DNA of 64,000 bases from contig BAEM01000007.1 in the NCBI GenBank assembly GCA_000314955.1, positions 296,246 to 360,245 on the forward strand, written 5' to 3'. Under the pieces are notes generated by a model, which was not told the DNA's origin, did not search any database, and was given only the letters and a program-made list of their open reading frames with translations. Position 1 is the stretch's first letter. Every line of letters starts with the position of its first letter. The DNA is from Paraglaciecola chathamensis S18K6. Its GTDB lineage: Bacteria > Pseudomonadota > Gammaproteobacteria > Enterobacterales > Alteromonadaceae. This document shows, in pieces, positions 45,096-54,347 of the stretch. Both the position numbers and the translations under genes were made by a program.

Positions 45096-46139
45096 CTAAA
45101 AATTCATACCAGGCTTTTTATCAATTGATAACGAAGCTGCATCCTCATTGGTAATCAACCCCTGAGCGACCATTTTCTGCAAACACTGATCCATAGTTTG
45201 CATACCATGAGCTTGACTGGTTTGCATGACAGAATACATTTGAGGCACTTTGTCTTCACGGATAAGGTTTCGAATCGCGGGGATACCAAGCATGATTTCG
45301 TGTGCCGCCACACGCCCGCCGCCAACTTTTTTAAGCAATGTTTGTGAAATAACCGCCCGTAAAGACTCAGATAACATCGAACGCACCATAGATTTCTCTT
45401 CTGCGGGGAAGACATCAATCAATCGGTCGATGGTTTTAGGAGCCGAGTTGGTGTGCAAAGTGCCAAAAACCAAATGCCCCGTTTCTGCCGCTGAGATCGC
45501 TAAGCGGATTGTTTCCAGATCTCGCAATTCCCCCACTAAAATAACGTCGGGGTCTTCGCGCAAAGCTGAACGCAGCGCATTGCTAAAACTGTGGGTATCA
45601 CGATGCACCTCACGTTGATTCATGACACATAGTTTGTTTTCGTGCACAAATTCGATCGGATCCTCAATAGTCAATATATGCTCGCGCTTGTGGCGATTAA
45701 TATGATCGACCATGGCTGCCAATGTGGTGCTTTTACCTGAGCCTGTTGCGCCAGTGACCAATACAATCCCGGTAGGCTGATTGATAATATCCTTGAAAAT
45801 CTGCGGTGCACCTAAATCATCCAAACTCAGTATTTTACTGGGAATGGTTCTTAGCACTGCTGCAGCACCGCGATTTTGTACAAAGGCATTTACCCGGAAA
45901 CGAGATAAGTCTTTTACTTCAAATGAAAAGTCAGTCTCGAGGTTTTCCTCGTATTCTTTGCGCTGATTATCATTCATGATTTCGTATATTAGTCCATGCA
46001 CTTGCTTGTGATCTAAGGCAGGAACATTCAATCGGCGCATTTCACCATCAACCCGAATAATCGGCGGTAGCCCAGCTGATAGGTGTAAATCAGATGCGTT
46101 ATTTTTGACACTAAAGGCTAAAAGTTCGGTAATATCCAA
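45096..46139 (-). CDS. pilT: Type IV pilus retraction ATPase
   Basis: 347 residues. MDITELLAFSVKNNASDLHL matches Pseudomonas PilT from its first residue, so the TTG at 46137-46139 is the start (GGAG upstream). Walker A GATGSGKSTT, LTIEDPIEFVH, ILVGELRDLETIR, GHLVFGTLHTNS, and the AIRNLIRE segment important for retraction are all present. A hexameric ATPase at the pilus base, in an operon with pilU. Confidence 0.97.
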   Translation of the reverse strand: MDITELLAFSVKNNASDLHLSAGLPPIIRVDGEMRRLNVPALDHKQVHGLIYEIMNDNQRKEYEENLETDFSFEVKDLSRFRVNAFVQNRGAAAVLRTIPSKILSLDDLGAPQIFKDIINQPTGIVLVTGATGSGKSTTLAAMVDHINRHKREHILTIEDPIEFVHENKLCVMNQREVHRDTHSFSNALRSALREDPDVILVGELRDLETIRLAISAAETGHLVFGTLHTNSAPKTIDRLIDVFPAEEKSMVRSMLSESLRAVISQTLLKKVGGGRVAAHEIMLGIPAIRNLIREDKVPQMYSVMQTSQAHGMQTMDQCLQKMVAQGLITNEDAASLSIDKKPGMNF

Positions 46140-46167
46140 AGCCTATTCTCCGTTAACAAGTTGCAAT

Positions 46168-46851
46168 ATGGGAACAATAGCAGAACGACTTAAAATCGCA
46201 CTGAAAACAATCACCCAGAGTGTTTGTGAAGCTAATCGTCCAGCAAATTCAGTCAAATTACTAGCAGTAACCAAAACCAAACCCGTATCAGATATCGTGC
46301 AAGCGTATGAAGCTGGACACCGTTTATTCGGTGAAAATTATGTCCAGGAAGGTGTAGACAAGATTCACCAACTTAGCGAATTAGACGATATTGAATGGCA
46401 TTTCATCGGCCCTTTACAATCAAACAAGACCCGACCTGTGGCGGAAAACTTTGACTGGGTTCACAGTATAGACCGCCTCAAAATAGCGCAACGCTTAAAC
46501 GACCAGCGCAGTGCGCACAAAAAGCTAAACGTATGTATTCAAGTTAATATCGACAACGAAGCCAGTAAAGCAGGCGTGCCCCCAGAAGATGTAAACTTGC
46601 TGGCTGAGCAAATAAGTAACATGCCGAATTTGACCTTACGTGGCCTGATGACCATACCAAAAGCGCAACAAAATGCAGAAATGCAACGCAAAAGCTTATC
46701 CGCTATGAATGCGCTATTTGTACAACTACAGACAAAATACCCGCAAATTGATACCCTAAGTATGGGAATGTCAAACGATATGCAATTGGCTATCGAATGC
46801 GGTTCAACCATGGTTAGGATCGGCAGCGCAATTTTCGGTTCCCGTCAGTAA
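46168..46851 (+). CDS. yggS: PLP homeostasis protein (YggS/PLPBP family)
   Basis: 227 residues from the ATG at 46168. The PLP lysine is K36 in LLAVTKTKP. GHRLFGENYVQEG, WHFIGPLQSNK, SMGMSNDMQLAIECG and the C-terminal VRIGSAIFG are standard. It binds PLP without known catalysis and controls vitamin B6 and amino-acid balance. Only 28 bp separate it from the pilT start on the other strand. It leads yggS-proC-yggT-DUF4426, as in Pseudomonas. Confidence 0.95.
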   Translation: MGTIAERLKIALKTITQSVCEANRPANSVKLLAVTKTKPVSDIVQAYEAGHRLFGENYVQEGVDKIHQLSELDDIEWHFIGPLQSNKTRPVAENFDWVHSIDRLKIAQRLNDQRSAHKKLNVCIQVNIDNEASKAGVPPEDVNLLAEQISNMPNLTLRGLMTIPKAQQNAEMQRKSLSAMNALFVQLQTKYPQIDTLSMGMSNDMQLAIECGSTMVRIGSAIFGSRQ

Positions 46852-46918
46852 AATCGAGCTTAATTTTATACAATCAATGTCGATTTTCATTCTTTGAAAA
46901 CCACAACATAGGATAATT

Positions 46919-47740
46919 ATGCAACATAGACATATCGCCTTTATCGGCGCAGGAAACATGAGCAGAAGCATCATCAGTGGCATGTGTAACAGTGGCTACC
47001 CAGCCGATAAAATCATCGCCAGTAATCCATCTATGCCTAAGTTAACAGCCCTTGAAAGTGATTTTTCTATTCAGATTACTCAGCAAAATAAACACGCTGT
47101 AGAAAGCGCCGAAGTGATTGTACTGGCCGTTAAACCTCAACTAATGGAAGAGATGTGTGCCAATTTAAAAGACACCGTTTCTTTAGATGGCAAGTTATTT
47201 ATTTCCATCGCAGCGGGCATTGAAACTTCTCGCTTAGGCGAAATGCTAGGCGGCCAAGCAAACATAGTGCGTACTATGCCCAACACCCCGAGCTCTCTGG
47301 GAAAAGGCATGACAGGCCTATATGCCACTGAACATGTTAGCCAGCAAGATAGAGACTATGCAGGTGATTTGATGGCTCAAGTAGGCGAAATTGCCTGGGT
47401 TGATAAAGAATCACTGATCAACGGCGTTATTGCCGCCGCAGGTAGCAGCCCAGCCTATTTTTATACCTTTTTAGAAGCGATGCAAAAAGAAGCTGAAAGC
47501 CAAGGGTTTGATCACCAAACCGCACGCTTACTTGTTCAGCAAGCTATGCTAGGTGCTGCAGAAATGGTTTGTCACAATCCGCAACTTGAAATAAGTGAAT
47601 TGCGTGCCCAAGTTACTTCAAAAGGTGGTACCACTGCGAAAGCCGTGGAGCATTTTCAAGATCAAGGTATCGATACATTGGTATCTGGCGCTATGCAAGC
47701 GGCCGTTACCCGAGCCGAAGAAATGGCCAAATTGTTTTAA
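46919..47740 (+). CDS. proC: Pyrroline-5-carboxylate reductase
   Basis: 273 residues. A Rossmann NAD(P) site (IAFIGAGNMSRSIISGM, ~5-21), VKPQLMEEM, RTMPNTPSSLGKGMTG, and the C-terminal dimer domain with SSPAYFYTFLEAM and TSKGGTTAKAVE. It catalyses the last step of proline synthesis. AGGATAATT precedes the ATG. Confidence 0.97.
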   Translation: MQHRHIAFIGAGNMSRSIISGMCNSGYPADKIIASNPSMPKLTALESDFSIQITQQNKHAVESAEVIVLAVKPQLMEEMCANLKDTVSLDGKLFISIAAGIETSRLGEMLGGQANIVRTMPNTPSSLGKGMTGLYATEHVSQQDRDYAGDLMAQVGEIAWVDKESLINGVIAAAGSSPAYFYTFLEAMQKEAESQGFDHQTARLLVQQAMLGAAEMVCHNPQLEISELRAQVTSKGGTTAKAVEHFQDQGIDTLVSGAMQAAVTRAEEMAKLF

Positions 47741-47765
47741 TTAGTTTTTAGGAAGACTTATATCT

Positions 47766-48308
47766 ATGAGCGCGATACAGTTTTTAGTCAGTACCCTGTT
47801 CGAATTGTACTTAATGGTAGTGCTGCTGCGCTTTTGGTTACAATTAGCCAGAGCGGATTTCTATAACCCATTTAGCCAGTTTGTGGTCAAGGCCACTCAT
47901 CCCATTGTTGGGCCACTGCGTAGGGTACTTCCTTCCATCGGTAGGATAGACACCGCAACCTTAGTGTTAGCGCTATTAGTGGCCGGTTTAAAAATAGTCG
48001 CATTAAACCTACTGATAAGTAACACAAGTTTTAATCCTTTAGGGCTAGTAATTGGTTCATTTTATTTAGTGGTCAAAGAAGCGCTTTCGCTGATGATGTG
48101 GGTGTTGATTATTCGCGCCATCATGAGCTGGGTAAGCCAAGGCTACAACCCAATGGATATGGTATTAGGACAATTGACTGAACCACTGCTCGCCCCTATA
48201 AGACGGCGTCTGCCTAGTCTAGGCGGTTTAGATTTATCCGTTATGGTGGTTATTTTAGTGATCATCTTTTTACAAAAGCTATTGGGTGATGTCTTTGGTT
48301 ATTTCTAA
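47766..48308 (+). CDS. yggT: YggT family membrane protein
   Basis: 180 residues with two YggT repeats. Each has two membrane helices and a conserved loop: FWLQLARADFYNPFSQFVVKAT and SWVSQGYNPMDMVLGQLTEPLLAP with PIRRRLPSLGGLD. An inner-membrane protein linked to osmotic stress or ion handling in other bacteria; the precise role is not known. It overlaps the next gene by 20 bp. Confidence 0.92.
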   Translation: MSAIQFLVSTLFELYLMVVLLRFWLQLARADFYNPFSQFVVKATHPIVGPLRRVLPSIGRIDTATLVLALLVAGLKIVALNLLISNTSFNPLGLVIGSFYLVVKEALSLMMWVLIIRAIMSWVSQGYNPMDMVLGQLTEPLLAPIRRRLPSLGGLDLSVMVVILVIIFLQKLLGDVFGYF

Positions 48309-48738
48309 ACGCTCGTTAATGGCTGGCAGCTTAATGCTGCTTGCCAACCTACTCTTCTCGGCAATGGCTGTGGCAGAGCAAAAAGAAACGTTGGGTAAGT
48401 GGGATGTGCATTATATCGCCTTTAATAGCACTTTTATTACCCCTGATATTGCTAAACATTACTCAATAGTGCGCAGCAAATATAATGGCGTAATTAACAT
48501 CTCAGTGCTGAACAAAGCGGATCAAAAAGCCCAATCCGCTGTATTAACAGGTACTGCACGCAACTTACTTGGCGTTAGCAAAAGTCTAACGTTCAAAGAG
48601 GTCAGTGAAGGAGATGCCATTTATTACATAGCGGTATTGCCTTTTAGTGATCAGGAAACCTTCCGCATTACCGTCAACATAAATGACGGAACAGACCAGC
48701 AAGTCCTTAAGTTTCAACATAAATTTTACGCTGAATAG
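48289..48738 (+). CDS. DUF4426 family periplasmic protein
   Basis: 149 residues from the ATG at 48289, inside the yggT 3' end; a GTG one codon upstream and an ATG at 48319 are alternatives. Signal peptide ends near SAMAVAEQ. The mature part (GKWDVHYIAFNSTFITPDIAKHY, VLPFSDQETFRITV) matches DUF4426, a small beta-sandwich family found after yggT in Alteromonadales, Vibrio and Pseudomonas. Its function is unknown. Confidence 0.85.
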   Translation: MSLVISKRSLMAGSLMLLANLLFSAMAVAEQKETLGKWDVHYIAFNSTFITPDIAKHYSIVRSKYNGVINISVLNKADQKAQSAVLTGTARNLLGVSKSLTFKEVSEGDAIYYIAVLPFSDQETFRITVNINDGTDQQVLKFQHKFYAE

Positions 48739-48824
48739 GAAAAATTTAGACCAAAGTTATGCCTAGATAACATTGCGTCATTTGTCGTTCTCACTTACTG
48801 TTTAATCTCCAATCGGAGGCTAAC

Positions 48825-50132
48825 ATGCATAAGCAGTGTAAAATGGAATCACCAGTAGACACGTTACCGGTCGATAAATCAAAACGGAACACAATAACAA
48901 CCATTGCTAAAGGTGTAGCGCTAGGCACCTCTATCCTGCATGCACCCTACGTTTTTGCTCGCAATAAACTGACTTTACGTGTTTTAGGCACCCACGTCAC
49001 GTTACAAGAACCGTTGCGCCAACGCGCCATGAGCGATCTTGGTATCGATATTAAATTCGAGCCTAAAGGCAGTCCTGGGGTGCTTCAGCGCGGGCTTTTG
49101 GCACCTGAAAGCTTTGATATTTATGAGCAATGGTCTAATAGCATTCGCCCGCTTTGGCGAAACGGCTCAATTCAACCCATTGAAACAAAACGTATCGCGC
49201 AGTGGGATGAAATTAATTCCTTGTGTAAAACTGGCAAGGTCACGCCATCAGCAAAGTATGGTGCAGGCGATGCCCCCTTTAAAATTGTAAATATTCAAAA
49301 AGACGGCACGCTTGGCAGTGAGCAAACCGGTCAAGTTAGCTTTCTTCCCTATGTTCACAACGTGGATTCGTTCGGTTATAACACCAATGAAATTGACAAA
49401 GGTATAGCATACAAAACAGAGAGCTGGGGCTGGCTACTAGACAGAAAATACCGCGGAAAAGTCGGTATTATTAACGACCCAACTATTGGATTATTTGATT
49501 TAGCCCTCGCAGCAGACGCTAGCGGCATGCTCAAGTTTGCCGATATAGGCAATATAACAACCAATGAACTCGATCGTTTGTTTGATTTGCTAATAGATTT
49601 AAAACACCAACAGCATTTTGGTGGCTTTTGGAATTCAGTCCCCGAATCAGTGGACTTTATGCGCACTGGTCGCGTGAATATCGAAAGTATGTTTTCACCT
49701 GCGGTATCATCTCTCAATGGTCAAAACGTTCCCGTTACGTTCGCAGCACCAAAAGAAGGATACCGAGGCTGGCATGGCGTGATGTGTTTGTCGTCGCGCT
49801 CCCAAGGCCGAAGGAAAGACATGGCTTATGAATACATGAATTGGTGGCTCTCTGGGTGGCCTGGCGCTTTCATTGCTCGTCAGGGATATTACATATCTAA
49901 TCCACAGCGCTCTTCGAGTTATCTTGAGCAAAGTGAGTGGGACTATTGGTATAATGGCAAACCAGCGGGCCAACCACTGAAAGGACCTGATGGCAATATA
50001 TCAGTCCAACGGGGTCAGGTGCGCTCGGGGGGAAGCTATACGGATCGCTTTAGTAATGTCGCCGTATGGAATACCGCCATGCCAACCTACGATTATACCT
50101 TGCAAAAATGGTATGAATTTATAAGTTCATAA
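48825..50132 (+). CDS. Extracellular solute-binding protein (PotD/family 1-like), orphan
   Basis: 435 residues. The N-terminus carries a possible degenerate Tat-type signal (SKRNTITTIAKG, KR instead of RR, then a hydrophobic run to ~46). The mature domain has the polyamine/iron-type binding fold: TLRVLGTHVTLQEPL, FDIYEQWSNSIRPLW, YNTNEI, RKYRGKVGIINDPTIGLFD, and YEYMNWWLSGWPGAF near the end. GGAGG precedes the ATG. No permease or ATPase gene is adjacent. The next gene, 21 bp on, is a sensor kinase, so it may act as a periplasmic ligand sensor. Confidence 0.82.
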   Translation: MHKQCKMESPVDTLPVDKSKRNTITTIAKGVALGTSILHAPYVFARNKLTLRVLGTHVTLQEPLRQRAMSDLGIDIKFEPKGSPGVLQRGLLAPESFDIYEQWSNSIRPLWRNGSIQPIETKRIAQWDEINSLCKTGKVTPSAKYGAGDAPFKIVNIQKDGTLGSEQTGQVSFLPYVHNVDSFGYNTNEIDKGIAYKTESWGWLLDRKYRGKVGIINDPTIGLFDLALAADASGMLKFADIGNITTNELDRLFDLLIDLKHQQHFGGFWNSVPESVDFMRTGRVNIESMFSPAVSSLNGQNVPVTFAAPKEGYRGWHGVMCLSSRSQGRRKDMAYEYMNWWLSGWPGAFIARQGYYISNPQRSSSYLEQSEWDYWYNGKPAGQPLKGPDGNISVQRGQVRSGGSYTDRFSNVAVWNTAMPTYDYTLQKWYEFISS

Positions 50133-50153
50133 TTATGGCAGAGAAGTTTACAC

Positions 50154-52865
50154 GTGTTTAAAACCCTTAAAGCCCAAATACTGCTTGTTTCTGTCATCTT
50201 GATTCTACTGCTTGTTTCACAAGTATTTGTTACGCGCAGCAATCAAAGTACATTTGTTAATAGCTTAGATTTGACCCATCAAGCCGTCATTAAGGTCAGT
50301 CTGGTTCGCGAATTAGAGCGTGATGTATTAGATTTACAGCGCAACGTGTTGATTTACAAAGATTCCGCAAGTAAGTCGGCCATTACTCGTTTTAATTCTC
50401 TCATTCAAAGCTCGATAGATAACTTGTCCAAACTCGAAGCCTTGACCAGCAATGAAGAGCAAGTCGATGTGTATCACGGCTTTATTGCGAGAATGCGTAG
50501 CCATATTGCTGAATACAAAGATAATTTCTCTAACGTTATAGCGGGGCGAAGTAAACGCGATACTCTGTTCAATAAACATTTATCGGTCGATATTAATGAA
50601 ATCCTGTCTAGTTTATCCACTAACGAGGGTTCAACTTCGCCTAGAGTAGAGGGGGCTAAATACCACATCACCCGCGCTGAGAATGTAACGTATCAATACT
50701 TGCTCAAACCAGATTACCAACTAGTTGACGATTTTCGCAACGGGTTGAACCAGGCTAAAGCATTGCTTACTCAAGAAGCGCAGCCGCAACAAGAATATGC
50801 CGCTCAAATTGACAAGTTGGATAAGATTGAAGGTGAATTTTTGCAACTAACCAACGTGACCAGTGGCTATTTATTTTTGGTCAACGTCGTAATGGCAGGT
50901 TCTGCTAACGAATTCTTATTTATGGCGCGGGAGCTTAACCGCCTCGTAACATCAAAGCTCGGCGATACCAATGAACAGGTGAAAAGCAATATAGAGAACA
51001 ATCAAATCAGCAGTGATTTATTCTCTATTATTGGTATTTTACTAGCTTGCATTACAGCGTACTTCTTAGCATCTCGCATCATGCTACCTATCAATACCAT
51101 TACTGAAGTATTCAAAAAGCTTGCGAAAGGCGAAGACGTAGACGCTATTCCGGGTATTACTCAGCAAAACGAAATCGGCCAACTCGCCAATGCTGCCGAT
51201 GTTTTTCATGAAAAAAATAAGCAAACAACGGCCTTGTTATTAGAAGCTCAGCGGCTTAACAGTGAACAAGAAACCTTGAATGCAGAACTAGTGGAAGCAA
51301 AACATAAGGCTGAGCAAGCGACCGTCTCGAAAAGCATGTTTTTGGCCAACATGAGTCATGAAATACGTACACCAATGAATGGCATTATTGGTTTATTAGA
51401 TGTAGTCATGAAAAGCGAATTAACCTCAACCCAACGCCAGCATCTCAACAAAGTGGTTTACTCTAGCCAGATATTAATGAGCTTAATCAATGATATATTA
51501 GATTTCTCAAAAGTAGAGGCTGGCAAGCTGGACATTGAGCAAGTAGAGTTTTCACTGAATTCGGTATTTGCTAATCTATTAACGAATATCTCGGCCAGAG
51601 CACAAGAAAAGAACTTAAACGTGCGCTTTATCTGCGATCCAAATATTCCGCCAACGCTAATCGGCGACCCGTTGCGGATCAGCCAAGTGTTACTTAATTT
51701 ATCGAGCAATGCCGTTAAGTTTACGCGCAATGGCTCAGTGACTATCTCTGTGACCTACGACATCATCCCTAATAGCAACAAGTTGCTGTTGCGAGCTCGG
51801 GTGCAAGACACCGGCATAGGCATGTCCAAAGAGCAATTGGATAAAGTATTCGAATCATTTACCCAAGCCGATGGCTCCACTAGTCGAGACTTTGGTGGGA
51901 CGGGCTTAGGCCTGACCATAGTGAAACAGTTAGTCAAACTAATGGGCGGCAAAGTCACCGCTGAGTCAAAAGTGAATGTAGGCAGTACCTTTGAAGTATC
52001 ATTCACCTTGATTTCACAGTCTAACGAGCAGCATATTTTTTATATTGAGCCCCAATTGAAGCGCAAGCTCTATTATTTTAGTAAAACGCGCAAAGGTTTT
52101 ATTGAACAGCAATACTTTGCTAATGTGGCGATGGAGTACCATCACTTTCCTCATATGCAATTGGAATCAATGCTCGATGAAATCACTGACCGCGATATCG
52201 TTATTATCGATATTGCTGATCTAGACGAACATAAAGCCATAGGAACGTCCCTACAGCGTTTGAAAAATGACAGCAGAAATGTAGGGTTTATTACTGACAC
52301 CCAGCCGAGCAATTTACCGCAAAAACTGATCAACATATGGAGTTTCGCCTGTTTAACTCACCCATTTACGCCCGGTCAATTAATTTCCTATATTCATGCT
52401 TTATTAAATGACGATAAGTTCGTGTCTGATATCCCCAGCCCACAGTTTAAAGAACAGCTAGAATATGACGGGCATGTACTTTTAGTTGAAGACAACAGTA
52501 TCAATCAGGTTGTAACGGGTGAAATGCTGCGCGTATTAGGGATTACCTTCGATATTGCCGAAAATGGCCAGCAAGCGGTAACAAAAGTCATTAACTCTGC
52601 ACATTATGATCTAGTGCTAATGGATATTCAGATGCCGGTCATGGATGGCTATGAGGCTACTAAGGAAATACGTCAGCAAGGGTTACTTGATTTGATCATT
52701 TGTGGTCTTTCTGCAAATGCTATGAAAGAAGATTTTGTGCAGGCTAAAGAAGTTGGTATGAATGAATATTTAACTAAACCCTTAAAGCTTGTTTCTCTCG
52801 AAGATATGTTCAGTAAGTACTTACCAGCCAAGAAAGTAAAAAGAGCAAACGCTGACAGTCCCTAG
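50154..52865 (+). CDS. Hybrid sensor histidine kinase with two receiver-like domains
   Basis: 903 residues from a GTG. TM1 ~8-27, a ~260-residue periplasmic helical sensor (coiled, TorS/NIT-like), TM2 ~289-308, then HAMP ~309-365 and a coiled linker. HisKA has H402 in ANMSHEIRTPMNG. The ATPase domain has an N box (NLSSNAVKF), DTGIGM and GGTGLGLTIV. A degenerate receiver-like segment (~625-750) lacks the acidic pair. A full receiver follows, with E779/D780, D824 in LMDIQMP and K875 in TKP. There is no output domain. It probably relays phosphate to an unlinked Hpt or regulator after sensing through the preceding binding protein. Confidence 0.9.
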   Translation: MFKTLKAQILLVSVILILLLVSQVFVTRSNQSTFVNSLDLTHQAVIKVSLVRELERDVLDLQRNVLIYKDSASKSAITRFNSLIQSSIDNLSKLEALTSNEEQVDVYHGFIARMRSHIAEYKDNFSNVIAGRSKRDTLFNKHLSVDINEILSSLSTNEGSTSPRVEGAKYHITRAENVTYQYLLKPDYQLVDDFRNGLNQAKALLTQEAQPQQEYAAQIDKLDKIEGEFLQLTNVTSGYLFLVNVVMAGSANEFLFMARELNRLVTSKLGDTNEQVKSNIENNQISSDLFSIIGILLACITAYFLASRIMLPINTITEVFKKLAKGEDVDAIPGITQQNEIGQLANAADVFHEKNKQTTALLLEAQRLNSEQETLNAELVEAKHKAEQATVSKSMFLANMSHEIRTPMNGIIGLLDVVMKSELTSTQRQHLNKVVYSSQILMSLINDILDFSKVEAGKLDIEQVEFSLNSVFANLLTNISARAQEKNLNVRFICDPNIPPTLIGDPLRISQVLLNLSSNAVKFTRNGSVTISVTYDIIPNSNKLLLRARVQDTGIGMSKEQLDKVFESFTQADGSTSRDFGGTGLGLTIVKQLVKLMGGKVTAESKVNVGSTFEVSFTLISQSNEQHIFYIEPQLKRKLYYFSKTRKGFIEQQYFANVAMEYHHFPHMQLESMLDEITDRDIVIIDIADLDEHKAIGTSLQRLKNDSRNVGFITDTQPSNLPQKLINIWSFACLTHPFTPGQLISYIHALLNDDKFVSDIPSPQFKEQLEYDGHVLLVEDNSINQVVTGEMLRVLGITFDIAENGQQAVTKVINSAHYDLVLMDIQMPVMDGYEATKEIRQQGLLDLIICGLSANAMKEDFVQAKEVGMNEYLTKPLKLVSLEDMFSKYLPAKKVKRANADSP

Positions 52866-52933
52866 CCGCGTTTGCTATATCCTACAATACAACCTGTTTC
52901 CGCTTTATCACAACACGCACAATAATGCGTTAA

Positions 52934-52955
52934 GGCTTGTGGTTAAGCCCTTTTT
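52934..52955 (+). terminator. Probable terminator after hybrid kinase gene
   Basis: GGCTT (52934-52938) / AAGCC (52945-52949) with a 6-nt loop, then C and TTTTT. A short stem, ~70 bp past the kinase stop, in the convergent gap to xylR. Confidence 0.5.
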
Positions 52956-52995
52956 AAATGTTCGCTAAGTGGTTAATTATCTATTGGAATAGGTA

Positions 52996-54165
52996 TTAAA
53001 GACTGTGCTCTTCTCTGTATTCTCGGGGGGTTTTGGCATAATGTTTTTTGAACACCGCATACATGTACTGCAAAGAAGGGTATCCGCACAGGGCCGCAAT
53101 TTCCGTAGTTGACGCACTGCCTTTTACTAACATTTCACAGGCTTTATCCAGTTTTTCATTGTGGATTTCCGTGTGAATACTATGCCCTCTTTCATCTTTA
53201 AAACGCTGCTCTAGGTTTGAACGTGAAACTCCTACATAATCCAATACTTGGTCTACCTTTATCCCTCTTGAAGCATTTTGCCGAATAAAGTGCATAGCTT
53301 GGATTACATAAGGGTCATTAAGGGCTTTAAAATCAGTAGATTGTCGCTCCGACACCCCTGCGGGGGGCACTAGAACGCGTTTATTTTTCAAATGACTATT
53401 TTCTAACCGCCTGTGCAGTAGTTTCGCTGCTTGAAAACCCATTTCAAAACAGCCTTGCGTGACTGAGCTCAAACTAATACGGCTAAGGTAGCGAGCAATG
53501 TCATCATCATCTATGCCGACGATGGATATATTATCTGGCACAAGTTTGCCGATATGTTCACAAGCTTGTAGTAGGTGCCTGGCACGCGCATCTGTCACAC
53601 TGATTATCCCCACCGGATTTGGTAAGCCTTGAAGCCAATCTGATAAGCGGTTCATGGTGTACTGCCACGTTTCTGGTCGAGTGGGATGGCCACGATAAAT
53701 TGAACACTCATAGCCGTCAGCCTCACACAGTTTGGTGATCGCCTTTTCCCGTTCAACTGCCCAACGATGGTCTTTGTCACTGGGCAAGCCATAAAACGCA
53801 AAGCGTTCTAAGCCTTTCTTTTTTAAATGTTCATATGCGGCTTGTACCACAGCAATATTATCAGTGGCGACGTAGGGTACGTCCGGGTAGTCTTCTTCTT
53901 TAGAATACGAGCCTCCAACCCCAACAACTGGAATTTTGCTGTTCACTAGCATCTTCTGAATAGAAGGGTCATCAAAATCAGCAATGATGCCGTCCCCGCC
54001 CCAATCTTCAATATGATCTAACCGTGTTAGAAAGTCTTCCTCCAAGTATACATCCCAGTCTACTTTTGAAGATTGCAAATAGTGTCCGATCCCCTCTATT
54101 ACTTGGCGGTCGTATACTTTGTTAGCATTAAATAACAAACTAATACTGTGCTTCGCTTGAAACAT
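52996..54165 (-). CDS. xylR: Xylose operon regulator, AraC-type with LacI-like sensor domain
   Basis: 389 residues, collinear with E. coli XylR (392 aa as recalled): LLFNANKVYDRQVIEG, GDGIIADFDD, VGVGGSY, RFAFYGLP, ITDAR-type VTDARARHLLQ, DPYVIQAMHFIRQNASRGIK and CGYPSLQYMYAVFKKHY. The sensor (periplasmic-binding fold) spans ~5-280 and the AraC double HTH ~285-389. It should activate xylBA and related genes when D-xylose binds. It diverges from xylB across a 182-bp region that holds a direct repeat. Confidence 0.96.
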   Translation of the reverse strand: MFQAKHSISLLFNANKVYDRQVIEGIGHYLQSSKVDWDVYLEEDFLTRLDHIEDWGGDGIIADFDDPSIQKMLVNSKIPVVGVGGSYSKEEDYPDVPYVATDNIAVVQAAYEHLKKKGLERFAFYGLPSDKDHRWAVEREKAITKLCEADGYECSIYRGHPTRPETWQYTMNRLSDWLQGLPNPVGIISVTDARARHLLQACEHIGKLVPDNISIVGIDDDDIARYLSRISLSSVTQGCFEMGFQAAKLLHRRLENSHLKNKRVLVPPAGVSERQSTDFKALNDPYVIQAMHFIRQNASRGIKVDQVLDYVGVSRSNLEQRFKDERGHSIHTEIHNEKLDKACEMLVKGSASTTEIAALCGYPSLQYMYAVFKKHYAKTPREYREEHSL

Positions 54166-54252
54166 ATATCACCTAATCTCTCTTACTGTCCGCTCATATA
54201 GTGCATTAGCCAGTATCACGGAACTACTACATTACTCGTTAAGAGTGTTACG

Positions 54253-54279
54253 AAATTTCGTTATTAAATTTCGTTATTA
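54253..54279. promoter_or_regulatory. xylR: Tandem direct repeat, candidate XylR operator
   Basis: AAATTTCGTTATTA occurs exactly twice, at 54253-54266 and 54266-54279, a 13-bp period. It is ~70 bp before the xylB ATG and ~90 bp before the xylR ATG. AraC-type activators bind direct repeats, so this is the best XylR site candidate in the divergent region. Confidence 0.6.
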
Positions 54280-54347
54280 CCTGCATTGCAGTTTAATTTA
54301 ATCGTTCTGCTAGTATTTGCCAAACTCATTATTTGACAGGTATCCCC

